Shown here: piece by piece, positions 8,595 through 17,834 of the stretch
How the letters are laid out: each line of letters starts with the position of its first letter
Numbering within the stretch: the stretch's first letter is position 1
Source: Prevotellaceae bacterium
GTDB lineage: Bacteria > Bacteroidota > Bacteroidia > Bacteroidales > Bacteroidaceae
Reading direction: 5' to 3'
NCBI GenBank assembly: GCA_015257125.1
Contig: JABZKU010000009.1
Location: 1-64,000, forward strand
DNA length: 64,000 nucleotides
Made by a program: the position numbers and the translations under genes
The notes under the pieces: generated by a model
Database searches by the model: none
Told to the model about the DNA's origin: nothing
The model's input: only the letters and a program-made list of their open reading frames with translations

Positions 8595-10031
8595 ATGTTC
8601 ACAGACCCCAACAGTCCCTTTTATGCGGCCATTGCCATCGGCTCTACCAAAGTCACCGGCATGGTCGGACGCGTAGACAGCGAAGGAGCTGTCAATGTGC
8701 TCTCGTATATGGCCATTTCATCTACCGACTTCATTCGCAAAGGTCGTGTATATAATGTAGATAAGATGACGCAGTGCCTCAAGAGCATTCGCGAGCGCAT
8801 GGAGAATCAACTCAATTGCAACATCAAACAAGTCTATGTTGCCCTCAACTGTCAGGGCATGCGATCGACGACACACCTTGAAGAGCGCACTTTCCCGCAA
8901 AGAATTACGGTGCAACAAGAGTTGATCGAATCGCTCAAAGCTGACAACCGCGATAAGATCAGCCAAGACCAGATCCTTATCGACTCGCTTCCGCTCGAAT
9001 ACACCATGGGTACTTTCTCGACCAACGAGGCAGTGGGCGTGATGACGGATCGCATTCGTGCGCAATTCCTCAATATCATTTGCAATGCCGGCGCCATCGA
9101 GACCATCGAGTCCAGTTTCCGCAAAGCCGGTCTGCCGATTGCACGTCATACGATGGCCGCCGATCGTTTGGCCAACGTGATGACCGACGAAAAAGAGCGC
9201 AGCACCGGTTGTGTCTTTGTGGACATGGGCAGCGAAACCACCACGGTGGCGGTCTATCGCGGCAAATTGCTCCGCCACTTTGCCGTTCTTCCACTCGGAG
9301 GACTGAACATTACGCGCGACATTGCGGGCATTTTCAACTGCGAAGAGAGCGAAGCTGAAGAATTCAAGCGCACTTACGGTTATCCCGAGGCGAACCGCAC
9401 CGACGACAACAGCGAAGTGATCCATCTTCGTGACGGCGGTCGCGCACGTCCCCTCGCTGAATTGTATGATATCATCGAAGCGCGCACTTCGGAGATCGTA
9501 CAAAACATCAAAGCGCAGATCGAATATGCCGGATATGACAGCGACACGCTCGTCAATGGCCTCTACATCACCGGAGGTGCCGCGCAACTTCCGCACCTCA
9601 ACGTGGCCTTTGCCCAATACTTCCCCAACTGGAACGTGCACTTCGACCGCCTGCCGAACGCACTGGCCATTCGTTGCAACGAAACGCTCTTCAACGAGAA
9701 TGCCATCTACAATGTCGTGCTCTCGGTCATCCGTAATGCCGATTCCAACTGCAACGCCGGCGCACGAGCACAGACTGAAAAAGAACCGGTACTCTTCAAA
9801 GACGATCCCGATCCCTCGGTTGAGCAGACCGTAACTCCGGAAACTAACATCACAACTCCCGAGCAGGTAAATCCTCAAGTCACCCAGAACGAGGAAACCA
9901 CTCCCCAGGAGAAGAAGGAAGAGAAAGAAGAACAGAAGGAGGAGAAAAAGCGACCTAAAGAGAACAAGGGAAAGAATTTCCTCAAATCGCTCAAAAGCTT
10001 CCTCAACAACATGGTTACCGACGACGAGTAA
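8595..10031 (+). CDS. ftsA: Cell division protein FtsA
   Basis: FtsA is an actin-like ATPase that anchors FtsZ filaments to the membrane. The 478-residue protein shows the phosphate-1 region AAIAIGSTKVTGMVG, GCVFVDMGSETTTVAVYR (phosphate-2), and LYITGGAAQLPHL (adenosine motif). After the actin-like core comes a roughly 50-residue linker rich in Glu, Lys, Thr and Pro, and then a short C-terminal amphipathic segment (GKNFLKSLKSFLNNMV), the membrane-targeting sequence expected of FtsA. It is followed after 159 bases by the ftsZ-like gene. Two FtsZ-type proteins downstream raise the question of which one FtsA binds. Confidence 0.95.
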   Translation: MFTDPNSPFYAAIAIGSTKVTGMVGRVDSEGAVNVLSYMAISSTDFIRKGRVYNVDKMTQCLKSIRERMENQLNCNIKQVYVALNCQGMRSTTHLEERTFPQRITVQQELIESLKADNRDKISQDQILIDSLPLEYTMGTFSTNEAVGVMTDRIRAQFLNIICNAGAIETIESSFRKAGLPIARHTMAADRLANVMTDEKERSTGCVFVDMGSETTTVAVYRGKLLRHFAVLPLGGLNITRDIAGIFNCEESEAEEFKRTYGYPEANRTDDNSEVIHLRDGGRARPLAELYDIIEARTSEIVQNIKAQIEYAGYDSDTLVNGLYITGGAAQLPHLNVAFAQYFPNWNVHFDRLPNALAIRCNETLFNENAIYNVVLSVIRNADSNCNAGARAQTEKEPVLFKDDPDPSVEQTVTPETNITTPEQVNPQVTQNEETTPQEKKEEKEEQKEEKKRPKENKGKNFLKSLKSFLNNMVTDDE

Positions 10032-10190
10032 CCGTTGCGGTCGCTCCGCTTCCCCTCCCTTTTCGCTCGAAATCCCTCCTCGCGCATGATTTCACAGCCT
10101 TGAAGTTAGCCCGAGTTCACGCTGTTCCGCTATCTGTCCACGTCTTCTACGCCCCTTTCCTGAGCCTAAATTCTATTCCCCACGTCCGTC

Positions 10191-11585
10191 ATGCCATCTC
10201 CCAAGCGCGAACGCAAAATCTTGATAGACCTCGACGCACAACCGATGCCGTTACCCGACATCGTGATCTCCGACCGGCCGGAACTCGTGGTCGATTTGGG
10301 CAATCTCCGCCAACCGTCGAACATCAAGGTCATGGCCATCGGACAAGGCGGCATCAAAGCCGCGCAGGTGCTCATCGAAAAGGGATATACCGGCGTAGAT
10401 TACATAGCCTGCGACACAGATGCCGCCCTGCTTGCTGAATCTAATATCCCCATTCGGCTGCAATTGGGAAATTCCGGCATTGGTTCGGGCAACAATCCGG
10501 CATTGGCACGTGACGAAGCCATCGCTTCCACCGACAAAATCATCAGGGCACTCGCCGGAGAAACGATGATTTTGTTCCTATTGGCCAGTTTCGGCGGAGG
10601 TGTCGGCACCGGTTGCACACCGGTCATCGCACGCATCGCACGAAGTCTCGGCATTACCACAACAGCGGTCGTCACCACGCCATTTCTCTTCGAGGGCATC
10701 GAACACATCGACCGCGCGCTCGACGGTATTCAGGTTTTGGTCGAAGAAGTCGACAGTCTTTTGGTGATCAACAATGAGAAACTCCTCATTACCCACCCCG
10801 AACTCACGCTGCAGACCGCCTTTGCCAAATCCGATCTCGCACAAGCTGAACCTGTCGCCTCACTTTCGTCTATCACGGTCAACACCACCGCACCCGTAAC
10901 CATCGGCCTTCGCCAAATGCGCGATTTTCTCGGGCGGGGCGGCGTAAGTTTTCATTCGGTCGGCTATGCACGCGGCCCCGGACGCTTGACCCGTGCCATA
11001 GAAGACGCCCTGCGCTCCCCGCTCGTGGCCGACTATGACATCTATCGCGCCAAGTGCGTTGTCCTCTTTATCCAATACAGCGAGCAATCCGTCGCCGGCA
11101 ACGGCGAACCTCAAGAAGGACTCAAAATGGACGAACTTTCGGAAGTGAATCGCTTCTACGACTCGTTCTCCAATGAGATCGATTTCTACTGGGGATTGGC
11201 GCCCGACGAGACGTTAGGCGAATATGTCAGTGCCACGATCTTTGCCGGCGGTTTCAGTCTCGAGGACATCAGCGGCATGCGCGACCATATTGATGCCACC
11301 ACCACGGCTCGCGACCTCGTTCGCGCCAGAGAAGAAGCCATTCGCGAGCGAAGAAGGGCAGAATTCTACGGTCTCAGCGACCCTTCCCCCCTGCCCTATC
11401 GTCGCCACGCCGTCTACATCTTCCAACCCGACGACCTCGACAACCCGGAAGTCATTCGCATGGTCGAATCTTCCCCCACCGGTCGTCGTTCTCCTGAGCT
11501 ACACGCGCAAATCGTGCGCCGATCGCTCATCCCCCCTCCCCAATCATCCACCTCCGATTCGGAACAACCTCACCAACATGTCTGA
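10191..11585 (+). CDS. Divergent FtsZ paralog with degenerate catalytic loop
   Basis: A 464-residue protein homologous along its length to the true FtsZ encoded next: IKVMAIGQGGIKAAQV (G-box region), YIACDTDAALL, ASFGGGVGTGCTPVIA (nucleotide loop at about 132-147), LLVINNEKL, and a shared tail motif QPDDLDNPEVIRM. The tubulin/FtsZ signature GGGTGTG is GGGVGTG here, the first loop has lost several glycines, and the T7 region that in FtsZ reads NLDFSDV is TIGLRQM (about 237-243), so both catalytic aspartates are gone. It would be expected to bind nucleotide weakly or not hydrolyse it, while possibly joining or capping FtsZ filaments (inference). It has an extra N-terminal segment of about 40 residues and its end overlaps the ftsZ start by 8 bases, suggesting translational coupling. 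Confidence 0.85.
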   Translation: MPSPKRERKILIDLDAQPMPLPDIVISDRPELVVDLGNLRQPSNIKVMAIGQGGIKAAQVLIEKGYTGVDYIACDTDAALLAESNIPIRLQLGNSGIGSGNNPALARDEAIASTDKIIRALAGETMILFLLASFGGGVGTGCTPVIARIARSLGITTTAVVTTPFLFEGIEHIDRALDGIQVLVEEVDSLLVINNEKLLITHPELTLQTAFAKSDLAQAEPVASLSSITVNTTAPVTIGLRQMRDFLGRGGVSFHSVGYARGPGRLTRAIEDALRSPLVADYDIYRAKCVVLFIQYSEQSVAGNGEPQEGLKMDELSEVNRFYDSFSNEIDFYWGLAPDETLGEYVSATIFAGGFSLEDISGMRDHIDATTTARDLVRAREEAIRERRRAEFYGLSDPSPLPYRRHAVYIFQPDDLDNPEVIRMVESSPTGRRSPELHAQIVRRSLIPPPQSSTSDSEQPHQHV

Positions 11586-12909
11586 TAACGCCTCCCATCC
11601 CAACGAAAAGAAACACTTCGAGCCCCTTGTGGAAATCACTCCCACCAAGAAACCTGAAGCCCCCGTAGCCATCATCAAAGTCATCGGTGTCGGTGGCGGC
11701 GGCGGAAACGCCGTTAGCAACATGTATCGCGAGAATGTCGAAGGCGTTCGCTTCCTCGTCTGCAACACCGACGCCAAAGCCCTTGCAGACTCTGCCGTCC
11801 CCAATCACGTACAACTCGGCCCCGGTCTCGGCGCCGGCGGACGCCCCGAACGCGGTCGCGCCTTGGCAGAGGAAAATGTCGAATCCATTCGCGAAGCCCT
11901 CGAAGACGACCTCAACATGGTGTTCATCACCGCAGGTATGGGTGGGGGTACCGGAACCGGTGCCGCCCCTGTCATTGCACGAGAGGCCATGGCCAAGGGC
12001 ATTCTCACCGTCGGCATTGTCACCATCCCCTTCCTTTTCGAGCAAAAGCTGCAAGTCAACAAAGCACTCGACGGCGTTGAGTGCATCAGTAAGGAGGTGG
12101 ATGCCCTACTCATCGTCAACAACCAGCGTCTTTTCGACATCTATCGCGACCTCACTGTGAAAGATGCCTTCAAAAAGGCCGACGACACCCTCACCGACGC
12201 CGTGCGTTCCATCGTTGAGATCATCAATATGGGCGGAAGCGGCAGTGTAAATCTCGACTTCAGCGATGTCGACACCTGCTTGCGCAAAGGTGGAGTGGCC
12301 GTCATGTCCACTGGTGTAGCCACCGGCGAAAACCGTCTGCGCAAAGCCATCGATGCCGCACTCGAATCGCCGCTGCTCAACGATCGCGACATCCAAGATT
12401 CCAAGTCGCTTCGCCTCGCCGTCTTCAGCCCCGAAGATCCGGTTCACACGTTGAAGATCGATGAAATGGATCACATCGACAAGTTCATGAAGGACATCAA
12501 CGCCAATGTCGATTTCAAATACGGCTTGGCCACCGATCCCACCCTCACCGACGACCAAGTACGCGTCATTGTCCTCGCCTCCGGCTTCCGCAATGTCACC
12601 GCCCACCTCACCGAAGAGGACAATCATCCCCTCACCGAAGAGGAAACCGAACGCATCAACGCCGAAAATGAGCGTATCAGCAACTACTACGGATGCGAAA
12701 AGGGCGAACGCACGCGCTACACCCGCTACTATGTCCTCAAACCCGAAGACCTCGACAACGAAGTGCTCATTTCCGACATCGAGAACATTCCCACCATTCG
12801 CCGCACCGATGGCGATTTGCGCCGCATCCGCCAAAACAGCAACAGCGCTGAGCCGGTGGTAGCCCCCACCCCCGCAGAGGAAGCCCCCCAAACTGAGCCC
12901 AACGAATAA
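11578..12909 (+). CDS. ftsZ: Cell division GTPase FtsZ
   Basis: The bona fide FtsZ, a tubulin-like GTPase that forms the Z-ring. In 443 residues it has IKVIGVGGGGGNAV (33-46), FLVCNTDA, AGMGGGTGTGAAPVIA (119-134), IVNNQRL and the intact T7 loop NLDFSDV (225-231). The C-terminal linker ends in a short conserved tail region with LKPEDLDNEVL and IPTIRR before an acidic Pro-rich end. The ATG at 11578 is chosen because the family core starts just after it and the longer frame from 11224 is only the ftsZ-like gene read in another frame. The start overlaps the upstream ftsZ-like stop (ATGTCTGA). yqeY follows after 115 bases. Confidence 0.96.
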   Translation: MSDNASHPNEKKHFEPLVEITPTKKPEAPVAIIKVIGVGGGGGNAVSNMYRENVEGVRFLVCNTDAKALADSAVPNHVQLGPGLGAGGRPERGRALAEENVESIREALEDDLNMVFITAGMGGGTGTGAAPVIAREAMAKGILTVGIVTIPFLFEQKLQVNKALDGVECISKEVDALLIVNNQRLFDIYRDLTVKDAFKKADDTLTDAVRSIVEIINMGGSGSVNLDFSDVDTCLRKGGVAVMSTGVATGENRLRKAIDAALESPLLNDRDIQDSKSLRLAVFSPEDPVHTLKIDEMDHIDKFMKDINANVDFKYGLATDPTLTDDQVRVIVLASGFRNVTAHLTEEDNHPLTEEETERINAENERISNYYGCEKGERTRYTRYYVLKPEDLDNEVLISDIENIPTIRRTDGDLRRIRQNSNSAEPVVAPTPAEEAPQTEPNE

Positions 12910-13024
12910 TACAGACCGTTCGCACGGCCGCAAGAAATGGGTTGCCCCGACCGCTTTTTGCCCAAAGGCAGCGCCTGACGTGGCAACTCCCCGCAAGCAC
13001 TGCGAACTTCACACCCCTACCACT

Positions 13025-13471
13025 ATGCTTTTCGACCAGATCAGCACCGACATCATGTCGGCCATGAAAGCGCACGACAAGGTGCGCACACAAGCCCTCC
13101 GCAACGTCAAGAAATACTTCATCGAAGCAAAGACCGCTCCCGGCAGCAACGGTGAACTCACCGACGAAGCCGCAATGAAGATCCTCGCCAAACTCGCCAA
13201 GCAGGGACGCGACACCGCCGCCCTCTATACTGAGCAGAATCGCCCCGACCTCGCGGAGAGCGAACTCGCCGAAGTGGCCGTGATCGAGATCTACTTGCCC
13301 AAAGCCCTCACCGACGAGGAACTCACCGCCGCCCTCCGCGACATCATTGCCGAAGTTGGCGCCGCTTCGCCCAAAGACATGGGCAAAGTTATGGGCGTGG
13401 CTTCCAAACGCCTCGCCGGACGTGCCGACGGCCGCGCCATCAGCGAAAAGGTTAAGGCGCTCTTGGCCTAA
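13025..13471 (+). CDS. yqeY: GatB/YqeY domain protein
   Basis: A 148-residue YqeY-family protein: MLFDQISTDIMSAMKAHDKVRTQALRNV at the N-terminus and the typical end DMGKVMGVASKRLAGRADGR. YqeY resembles the C-terminal tRNA-interacting domain of the GatB amidotransferase subunit; its exact role is unknown. Its place after ftsZ is common in Bacteroidetes. The ATG at 13025 fits the family start better than the upstream in-frame start at 12980. It is the last gene of the dcw operon and is followed by a strong terminator. Confidence 0.9.
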   Translation: MLFDQISTDIMSAMKAHDKVRTQALRNVKKYFIEAKTAPGSNGELTDEAAMKILAKLAKQGRDTAALYTEQNRPDLAESELAEVAVIEIYLPKALTDEELTAALRDIIAEVGAASPKDMGKVMGVASKRLAGRADGRAISEKVKALLA

Positions 13472-13529
13472 ACCACCGCAAAAGCAGAAAGCGGCGACAG
13501 CAATTCGCCCCACTTTCCCCATTCACACA

Positions 13530-13569
13530 CGGGATTTGTCTTCAATCGCGAAGACAAATCCCGTTTTTT
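13530..13569 (+). terminator. Rho-independent terminator after yqeY
   Basis: A 14-base-pair perfect stem (13530-13543 with 13550-13563; CGGGATTTGTCTTC on the left arm), a six-base loop, and a run of six T. It closes the murG-to-yqeY operon. Confidence 0.85.
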
Positions 13570-13617
13570 CGTACCCATCTGCCGGCTATTCGAAACGCCT
13601 CGGGCACCCCGTTTTCG

Positions 13618-13730
13618 AAACACCACGACTTTCGCCAAAAAGTTCACAACTTCCGCGCGAAACTCCCCTTGTTTTGCCCGAAAGAGCACAAGAAAATCTG
13701 CAAACCACTGATTTTCTCTGTTTTTTTGGC
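13618..13730 (+). repeat. Cluster of degenerate 21-22 bp intergenic units
   Basis: Successive units starting with AAA and ending near GCG/GCC/TGC can be laid out about every 21 bases, for example 13660-13680 and 13681-13701. The loose consensus is AAAgTCCACnnnTTTnGCG. The same unit type recurs at 23601-23669, 40250-40313 and 57122-57187, always between genes. On the minus strand each unit spells a seven-residue pattern (like AKVVVFR), so spurious repeat-containing frames arise. Function unknown. The rest of the 13570-13959 spacer holds no gene I can support. Confidence 0.5.
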
Positions 13731-13959
13731 AAAATCAACATAGAAGAAACGGCCGCCTCCAAAAAATATGCGTATCTTAGCCTATCGATCTGTTTCGTGC
13801 GACAAATCGCGCGTCACCGGGTTGCGCAGCCCCTTGCTCGACTGCGGGAACGCGCCCGCCGATACGGCACACAGCGCCGCACATTGTGCCCGCTGTTTCC
13901 GCGCCCACTCACGAAAAGCCGCAACCCCGATCGACAAACACGCCAAGCCCCTCGCAATT

Positions 13960-15678
13960 ATGACCTACCAGTGGAACTACGTCCCCGCCCCTCCCGGCGA
14001 AGAAGCCGAAGGCCGAAGACTCTCCGAAGAATTGGGCATGCACCCCGTCTTCGGGCGCATGCTCCGCGAGCGTTGTATCTACACAGCCGCCGCCGCACGC
14101 CGATTCTTCCGCCCGCAACTCACCGACCTGCACGACCCGTTCCTCATGAACGATATGCAGGTGGCGGTCGAACGCCTCAACCTCGCCATCGCCCGCAAGG
14201 AGCGCATCATGGTCTACGGCGACTATGACGTCGACGGCGTCACCTCCGTGGCACTGGTCTATCGATTCATCAGTCGCTATTACAGCAACATCGACTACTA
14301 CATCCCCGACCGCTACGAAGAAGGGTACGGGGTGTCGAAACGCGGTATCGACTATGCCGCCGAAACCGGTGTGCGCCTCATCATCGTCTTGGACTGTGGC
14401 ATCAAGGCCGTCGAAGAAATCACCTATGCCAAGGAGTGTGGCATCGATTTCATCATTTGCGACCACCACGTTCCCGACGAGGTCTTGCCCCCGGCTGTGG
14501 CCATTCTCAATCCCAAGCGTCGCGACAATCACTACCCCTACACGCATCTCTCGGGCTGCGGCGTGGGTTTCAAATTCATGCAGGCCTTTGCCGCTGACAA
14601 TGGCATTGAGTTCAACCGCTTGCACGAGTTGCTCGACCTCTGTGCCGTGTCGATTGCATCGGACATCGTGCCCGTCACGGGCGAAAATCGCATCCTCGCC
14701 TACCACGGGCTGCGGCGCCTCAACTCCAACCCCTCCATCGGTTTGCAAGCCATCGTGGAGGTGTGCGGACTGGCCGACCGCGAACTGACGATGAACGACA
14801 TCATTTTCCGCATCGGCCCCCGCATCAATGCCTCCGGACGCATGCAAAACGGCAAAGAAGCCGTCCAACTGCTGGTCGAAAACGACTACTCCACCGCCCT
14901 CAATCAGGCTTCGCACATCAATCTCTACAACGAGGCGCGCAAAGATCTCGACCGCAAGATGACCGAGCAAGCCACCGAACAGGTCAGCGCCATGAAGGGT
15001 CTCGAAGAGCGCCGCGGCATTGTCATCTACAACGAGGAGTGGCACAAAGGCATCATCGGCATTGTGGCCTCGCGCGTCACCGAACAATACTATCGCCCCG
15101 CCGTGGTCTTGACCCGATCGGGCGACATGGCCACCGGTTCTGCGCGCTCCGTCACCGGCTTCGACGTCTACAAAGCGGTGCAAAGCTGCGCCGACCTGCT
15201 CGAAAACTTCGGCGGACACACCTATGCCGCCGGACTCACGCTGCGAGTGGAGAACGTGCCGGAATTTTCGCGACGTTTCGAAGCCTACGTGGCCGAACAC
15301 ATTCTCGACGAACAGACACAACCCTCGCTCGACATCACCGCTGTGCTCGACTTCAACGAGGTCGATTTCGAATTCTACAAGCAGTTGCGCAAATTTGCCC
15401 CCTTCGGGCCCGGCAACGAGCGCCCACTCTTCTGCACGCCCCGCGTCTATGACTATGGCACCTCGAAGGTGGTGGGACTCGGACAGAAGCACATTCGCCT
15501 CGAATTGGTCGACAACAAATCGAACGCCGTGATGAACGGCATCGCCTTCGGCCAAAGTTCGCAGGCACGCTACATCAAAACGCGCCGCGCCTTCGGCATC
15601 TGCTACGCGGTGGAGGAAAACTCCCACAAACGCGGCGAGGTGCAGTTGCAAATCGAAGACATTCGTCCCTGTGAGTAA
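13960..15678 (+). CDS. recJ: Single-stranded-DNA exonuclease RecJ
   Basis: RecJ degrades single-stranded DNA 5' to 3' in recombination and repair. The 572-residue protein carries the DHH phosphoesterase motifs: VYGDYDVDGVTSVALVYRF (motif I), VLDCGIK, ICDHHVPDE (the DHH motif), and further on IGPRINASGRM; the DHHA1 part has GGHTYAAGLTL, and the C-terminal OB part ends in IRPCE. The ATG at 13960 is preferred over the in-frame start at 13768, which adds 64 residues of low-complexity, non-family sequence. Its last 8 bases overlap the recQ start. Confidence 0.93.
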   Translation: MTYQWNYVPAPPGEEAEGRRLSEELGMHPVFGRMLRERCIYTAAAARRFFRPQLTDLHDPFLMNDMQVAVERLNLAIARKERIMVYGDYDVDGVTSVALVYRFISRYYSNIDYYIPDRYEEGYGVSKRGIDYAAETGVRLIIVLDCGIKAVEEITYAKECGIDFIICDHHVPDEVLPPAVAILNPKRRDNHYPYTHLSGCGVGFKFMQAFAADNGIEFNRLHELLDLCAVSIASDIVPVTGENRILAYHGLRRLNSNPSIGLQAIVEVCGLADRELTMNDIIFRIGPRINASGRMQNGKEAVQLLVENDYSTALNQASHINLYNEARKDLDRKMTEQATEQVSAMKGLEERRGIVIYNEEWHKGIIGIVASRVTEQYYRPAVVLTRSGDMATGSARSVTGFDVYKAVQSCADLLENFGGHTYAAGLTLRVENVPEFSRRFEAYVAEHILDEQTQPSLDITAVLDFNEVDFEFYKQLRKFAPFGPGNERPLFCTPRVYDYGTSKVVGLGQKHIRLELVDNKSNAVMNGIAFGQSSQARYIKTRRAFGICYAVEENSHKRGEVQLQIEDIRPCE

Positions 15679-17749
15679 GACGATCGACCACTACACCCCA
15701 CCTCCCGGCCAACCCGACGCGACCGACCAAGCCTTGCAGGACATTTGGGGCGAACCTATCTCGCCGGAGGGGGAGTTTCTCCCCGACACGGCGACATTAC
15801 CCGCCACGCAACTCGCCACAGAGACGCCGGTCGATCGCAACGATCCGCGCGCGGTGTTGCAAGCCGGCTGGGGCTACGCCGATTTTCGCGGCATCCAACG
15901 CGAAATTATCGACAGTCTGCTCGCCGGCCACGACACCCTCGGCCTCATGCCCACCGGCGGCGGCAAAAGCATCACCTTCCAAGTGCCGGCACTCATGATG
16001 GAGGGCACCTGCTTGGTGATCACACCGCTCATTGCGCTGATGAAAGACCAGGTGGAGAACCTCCGCCGGCGAAAAATCCGTGCCACGGCCATCCACTCAG
16101 GACTTTCGCGCGAAGAAATCAACCGCGAGCTCGACAATGTCATCCTCGGCGAATACAAATTTCTCTACCTTTCGCCCGAACGCATCCACACCGAGCTCTT
16201 CCGCTTCAAACTCGCTTACATGAAAGTGAGTTTCATCGCGGTAGACGAGGCACATTGCATCTCGCAATGGGGCTACGACTTCCGCCCCTCCTACTTGCAG
16301 GTGCACGAAATCCGCCACCTCCTGCCCACCGTGCCCATCTTGGCGCTCACCGCAACGGCCACGACCACCGTGGTCGACGACATTCAGGCGCAACTGGGCT
16401 TCCGCGAGCGGCGCGTCTTCCGCATGAGTTTCGAACGCGCCAACCTCACTTATCTCGTGCGGCAGTCCGAAGACAAACTCGGCGACCTGATCGCCCTACT
16501 CCACCAAAGCGAAGGATCGGCCATCGTCTATACCCGCTCACGCGGCGGAACACGCGACACTGCCCTCGCCTTGCAGAGCGCAGGCATCCCCGCGCTCTAC
16601 TACCATGCGGGACTGCCGACAGAAGACAAGAACGCGCGCCAAGAAGCGTGGCAAAACGACCGCACCCGCGTGATGGTGGCGACCAATGCTTTCGGCATGG
16701 GCATCGACAAACCCGATGTGCGACTCGTGGTGCACCTCGATCCGCCCGATTCCTTGGAAGCCTATTTCCAAGAAGCCGGACGAGCCGGACGCGACGGCGC
16801 ACCGGCCGAAGCCATCCTCCTGACCCATCCGCGAGATGTGCGACTCCTCTCCCAACGCATCGCACAAACCTTTCCGCCGAAGGAGAAAATTCGAGAAGTC
16901 TACGACGATGTGGCCTACTACCTCCAAATTCCGGAGGGCGAAGGTGAGGAGCATTCTTTCGAATTTGACCTCGAAGAGTTCTGTCGCCGCTTCCGCTATT
17001 TCCCCCTCACCGTGGTCAGCGCGTTTGCCATCCTCGAACGAGCGGGTTATCTCCTCTATACCGACAAACACGAGCGCCGCTCGCGCCTGATGATGATTGT
17101 CAAGCGCGAAGAACTCTATCGCGTGCACAATCGTGTGGCCGAAGGCGACAAAGTGCTCACTGCGCTCTTTCGCACCTACACCGGGCTGTTTGCCGACTAC
17201 GTTTTTATCGAAGAAAAAGCCCTCGCCGCCGCGTGCGGCCTCAGCGAAGAGGTGCTCTACGAGAAACTGATGGCACTGAACCGCGCGCGTTTGTTGCACT
17301 ACATCCCGCACAAGAGCGTGTCGACGTTGCGTTATCTCACGCGGCGCACGGCGGGCGAACGTTTGTCCATCGGTGCGGACGCTTACGAGACGCGTCTCGA
17401 CCAATACACGCGCCGCATCGAAGGCGTCGTGCGCTACTGCACCGACCGAGACACTTGTCGCAGCCGAATGTTGCTCGAGTATTTCGACGATCCCGCCGCC
17501 CACGATTGCGGACGCTGCGACGTCTGTCGGCCGACGCCCGAAGCTTGCACGCCCGATGCCCAACTGGAAGCGAATTTGTTTCAACTCTTGGCTGACGGTC
17601 GTCCGCACACGGTCGCCGAATGGCACGTTGCGCAACTCGATGCCGAACGTGCCGGCCAACTGCTGCAACAATTGCTCGACGAGGGACGCATTCTTTTCGA
17701 CGGGGCACAACTCACGTTGCCCACTGCGCCGACTTCGCCCGAAAAATAA
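15671..17749 (+). CDS. recQ: ATP-dependent DNA helicase RecQ
   Basis: A 3' to 5' superfamily-2 helicase acting in recombination and fork repair. Of 692 residues, the core has RGIQREII (motif 0), MPTGGGKSITFQVP (Walker A), VDEAHCISQWGYDFRPSY (DEAH and the aromatic-rich loop), LTATAT, AFGMGIDKPDVR and QEAGRAGRDG. The RecQ C-terminal region has the zinc cysteines (CRSRMLLEYF ... CGRCDVC). There is an N-terminal extension of about 55 residues before the core, and no clear HRDC domain at the end. The start is GTG at 15671 overlapping the recJ stop by 8 bases, so recJ and recQ look translationally coupled, in keeping with their joint role in RecF-type recombination. Confidence 0.93.
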   Translation: MSKTIDHYTPPPGQPDATDQALQDIWGEPISPEGEFLPDTATLPATQLATETPVDRNDPRAVLQAGWGYADFRGIQREIIDSLLAGHDTLGLMPTGGGKSITFQVPALMMEGTCLVITPLIALMKDQVENLRRRKIRATAIHSGLSREEINRELDNVILGEYKFLYLSPERIHTELFRFKLAYMKVSFIAVDEAHCISQWGYDFRPSYLQVHEIRHLLPTVPILALTATATTTVVDDIQAQLGFRERRVFRMSFERANLTYLVRQSEDKLGDLIALLHQSEGSAIVYTRSRGGTRDTALALQSAGIPALYYHAGLPTEDKNARQEAWQNDRTRVMVATNAFGMGIDKPDVRLVVHLDPPDSLEAYFQEAGRAGRDGAPAEAILLTHPRDVRLLSQRIAQTFPPKEKIREVYDDVAYYLQIPEGEGEEHSFEFDLEEFCRRFRYFPLTVVSAFAILERAGYLLYTDKHERRSRLMMIVKREELYRVHNRVAEGDKVLTALFRTYTGLFADYVFIEEKALAAACGLSEEVLYEKLMALNRARLLHYIPHKSVSTLRYLTRRTAGERLSIGADAYETRLDQYTRRIEGVVRYCTDRDTCRSRMLLEYFDDPAAHDCGRCDVCRPTPEACTPDAQLEANLFQLLADGRPHTVAEWHVAQLDAERAGQLLQQLLDEGRILFDGAQLTLPTAPTSPEK

Positions 17750-17834
17750 GCCCCCGCGCACACGCACCCAGCTTGTTTCAGCCGCGGGGCGACCGCTTTC
17801 CTTTTTTTCCTCCTCAACCAACTGATTTCACACC

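Noticed and set aside
10191..11585. The ftsZ-like gene as a simple pseudogene
   Set aside because: The frame is intact over 464 codons, keeps the tail motif and the coupling overlap with ftsZ, and the losses cluster at the catalytic loop rather than being spread randomly.
13618..13730. Possible CRISPR array
   Set aside because: The 21-bp units drift in every position and there are no constant repeats with unique spacers, and no cas genes are present in the window.
13909..15651. A 580-codon minus-strand frame opposite recJ
   Set aside because: Antisense shadow of recJ; the plus strand carries all DHH motifs. Similar shadows opposite ftsA, ftsZ, recQ, topA and the galactosidase were left out for the same reason.
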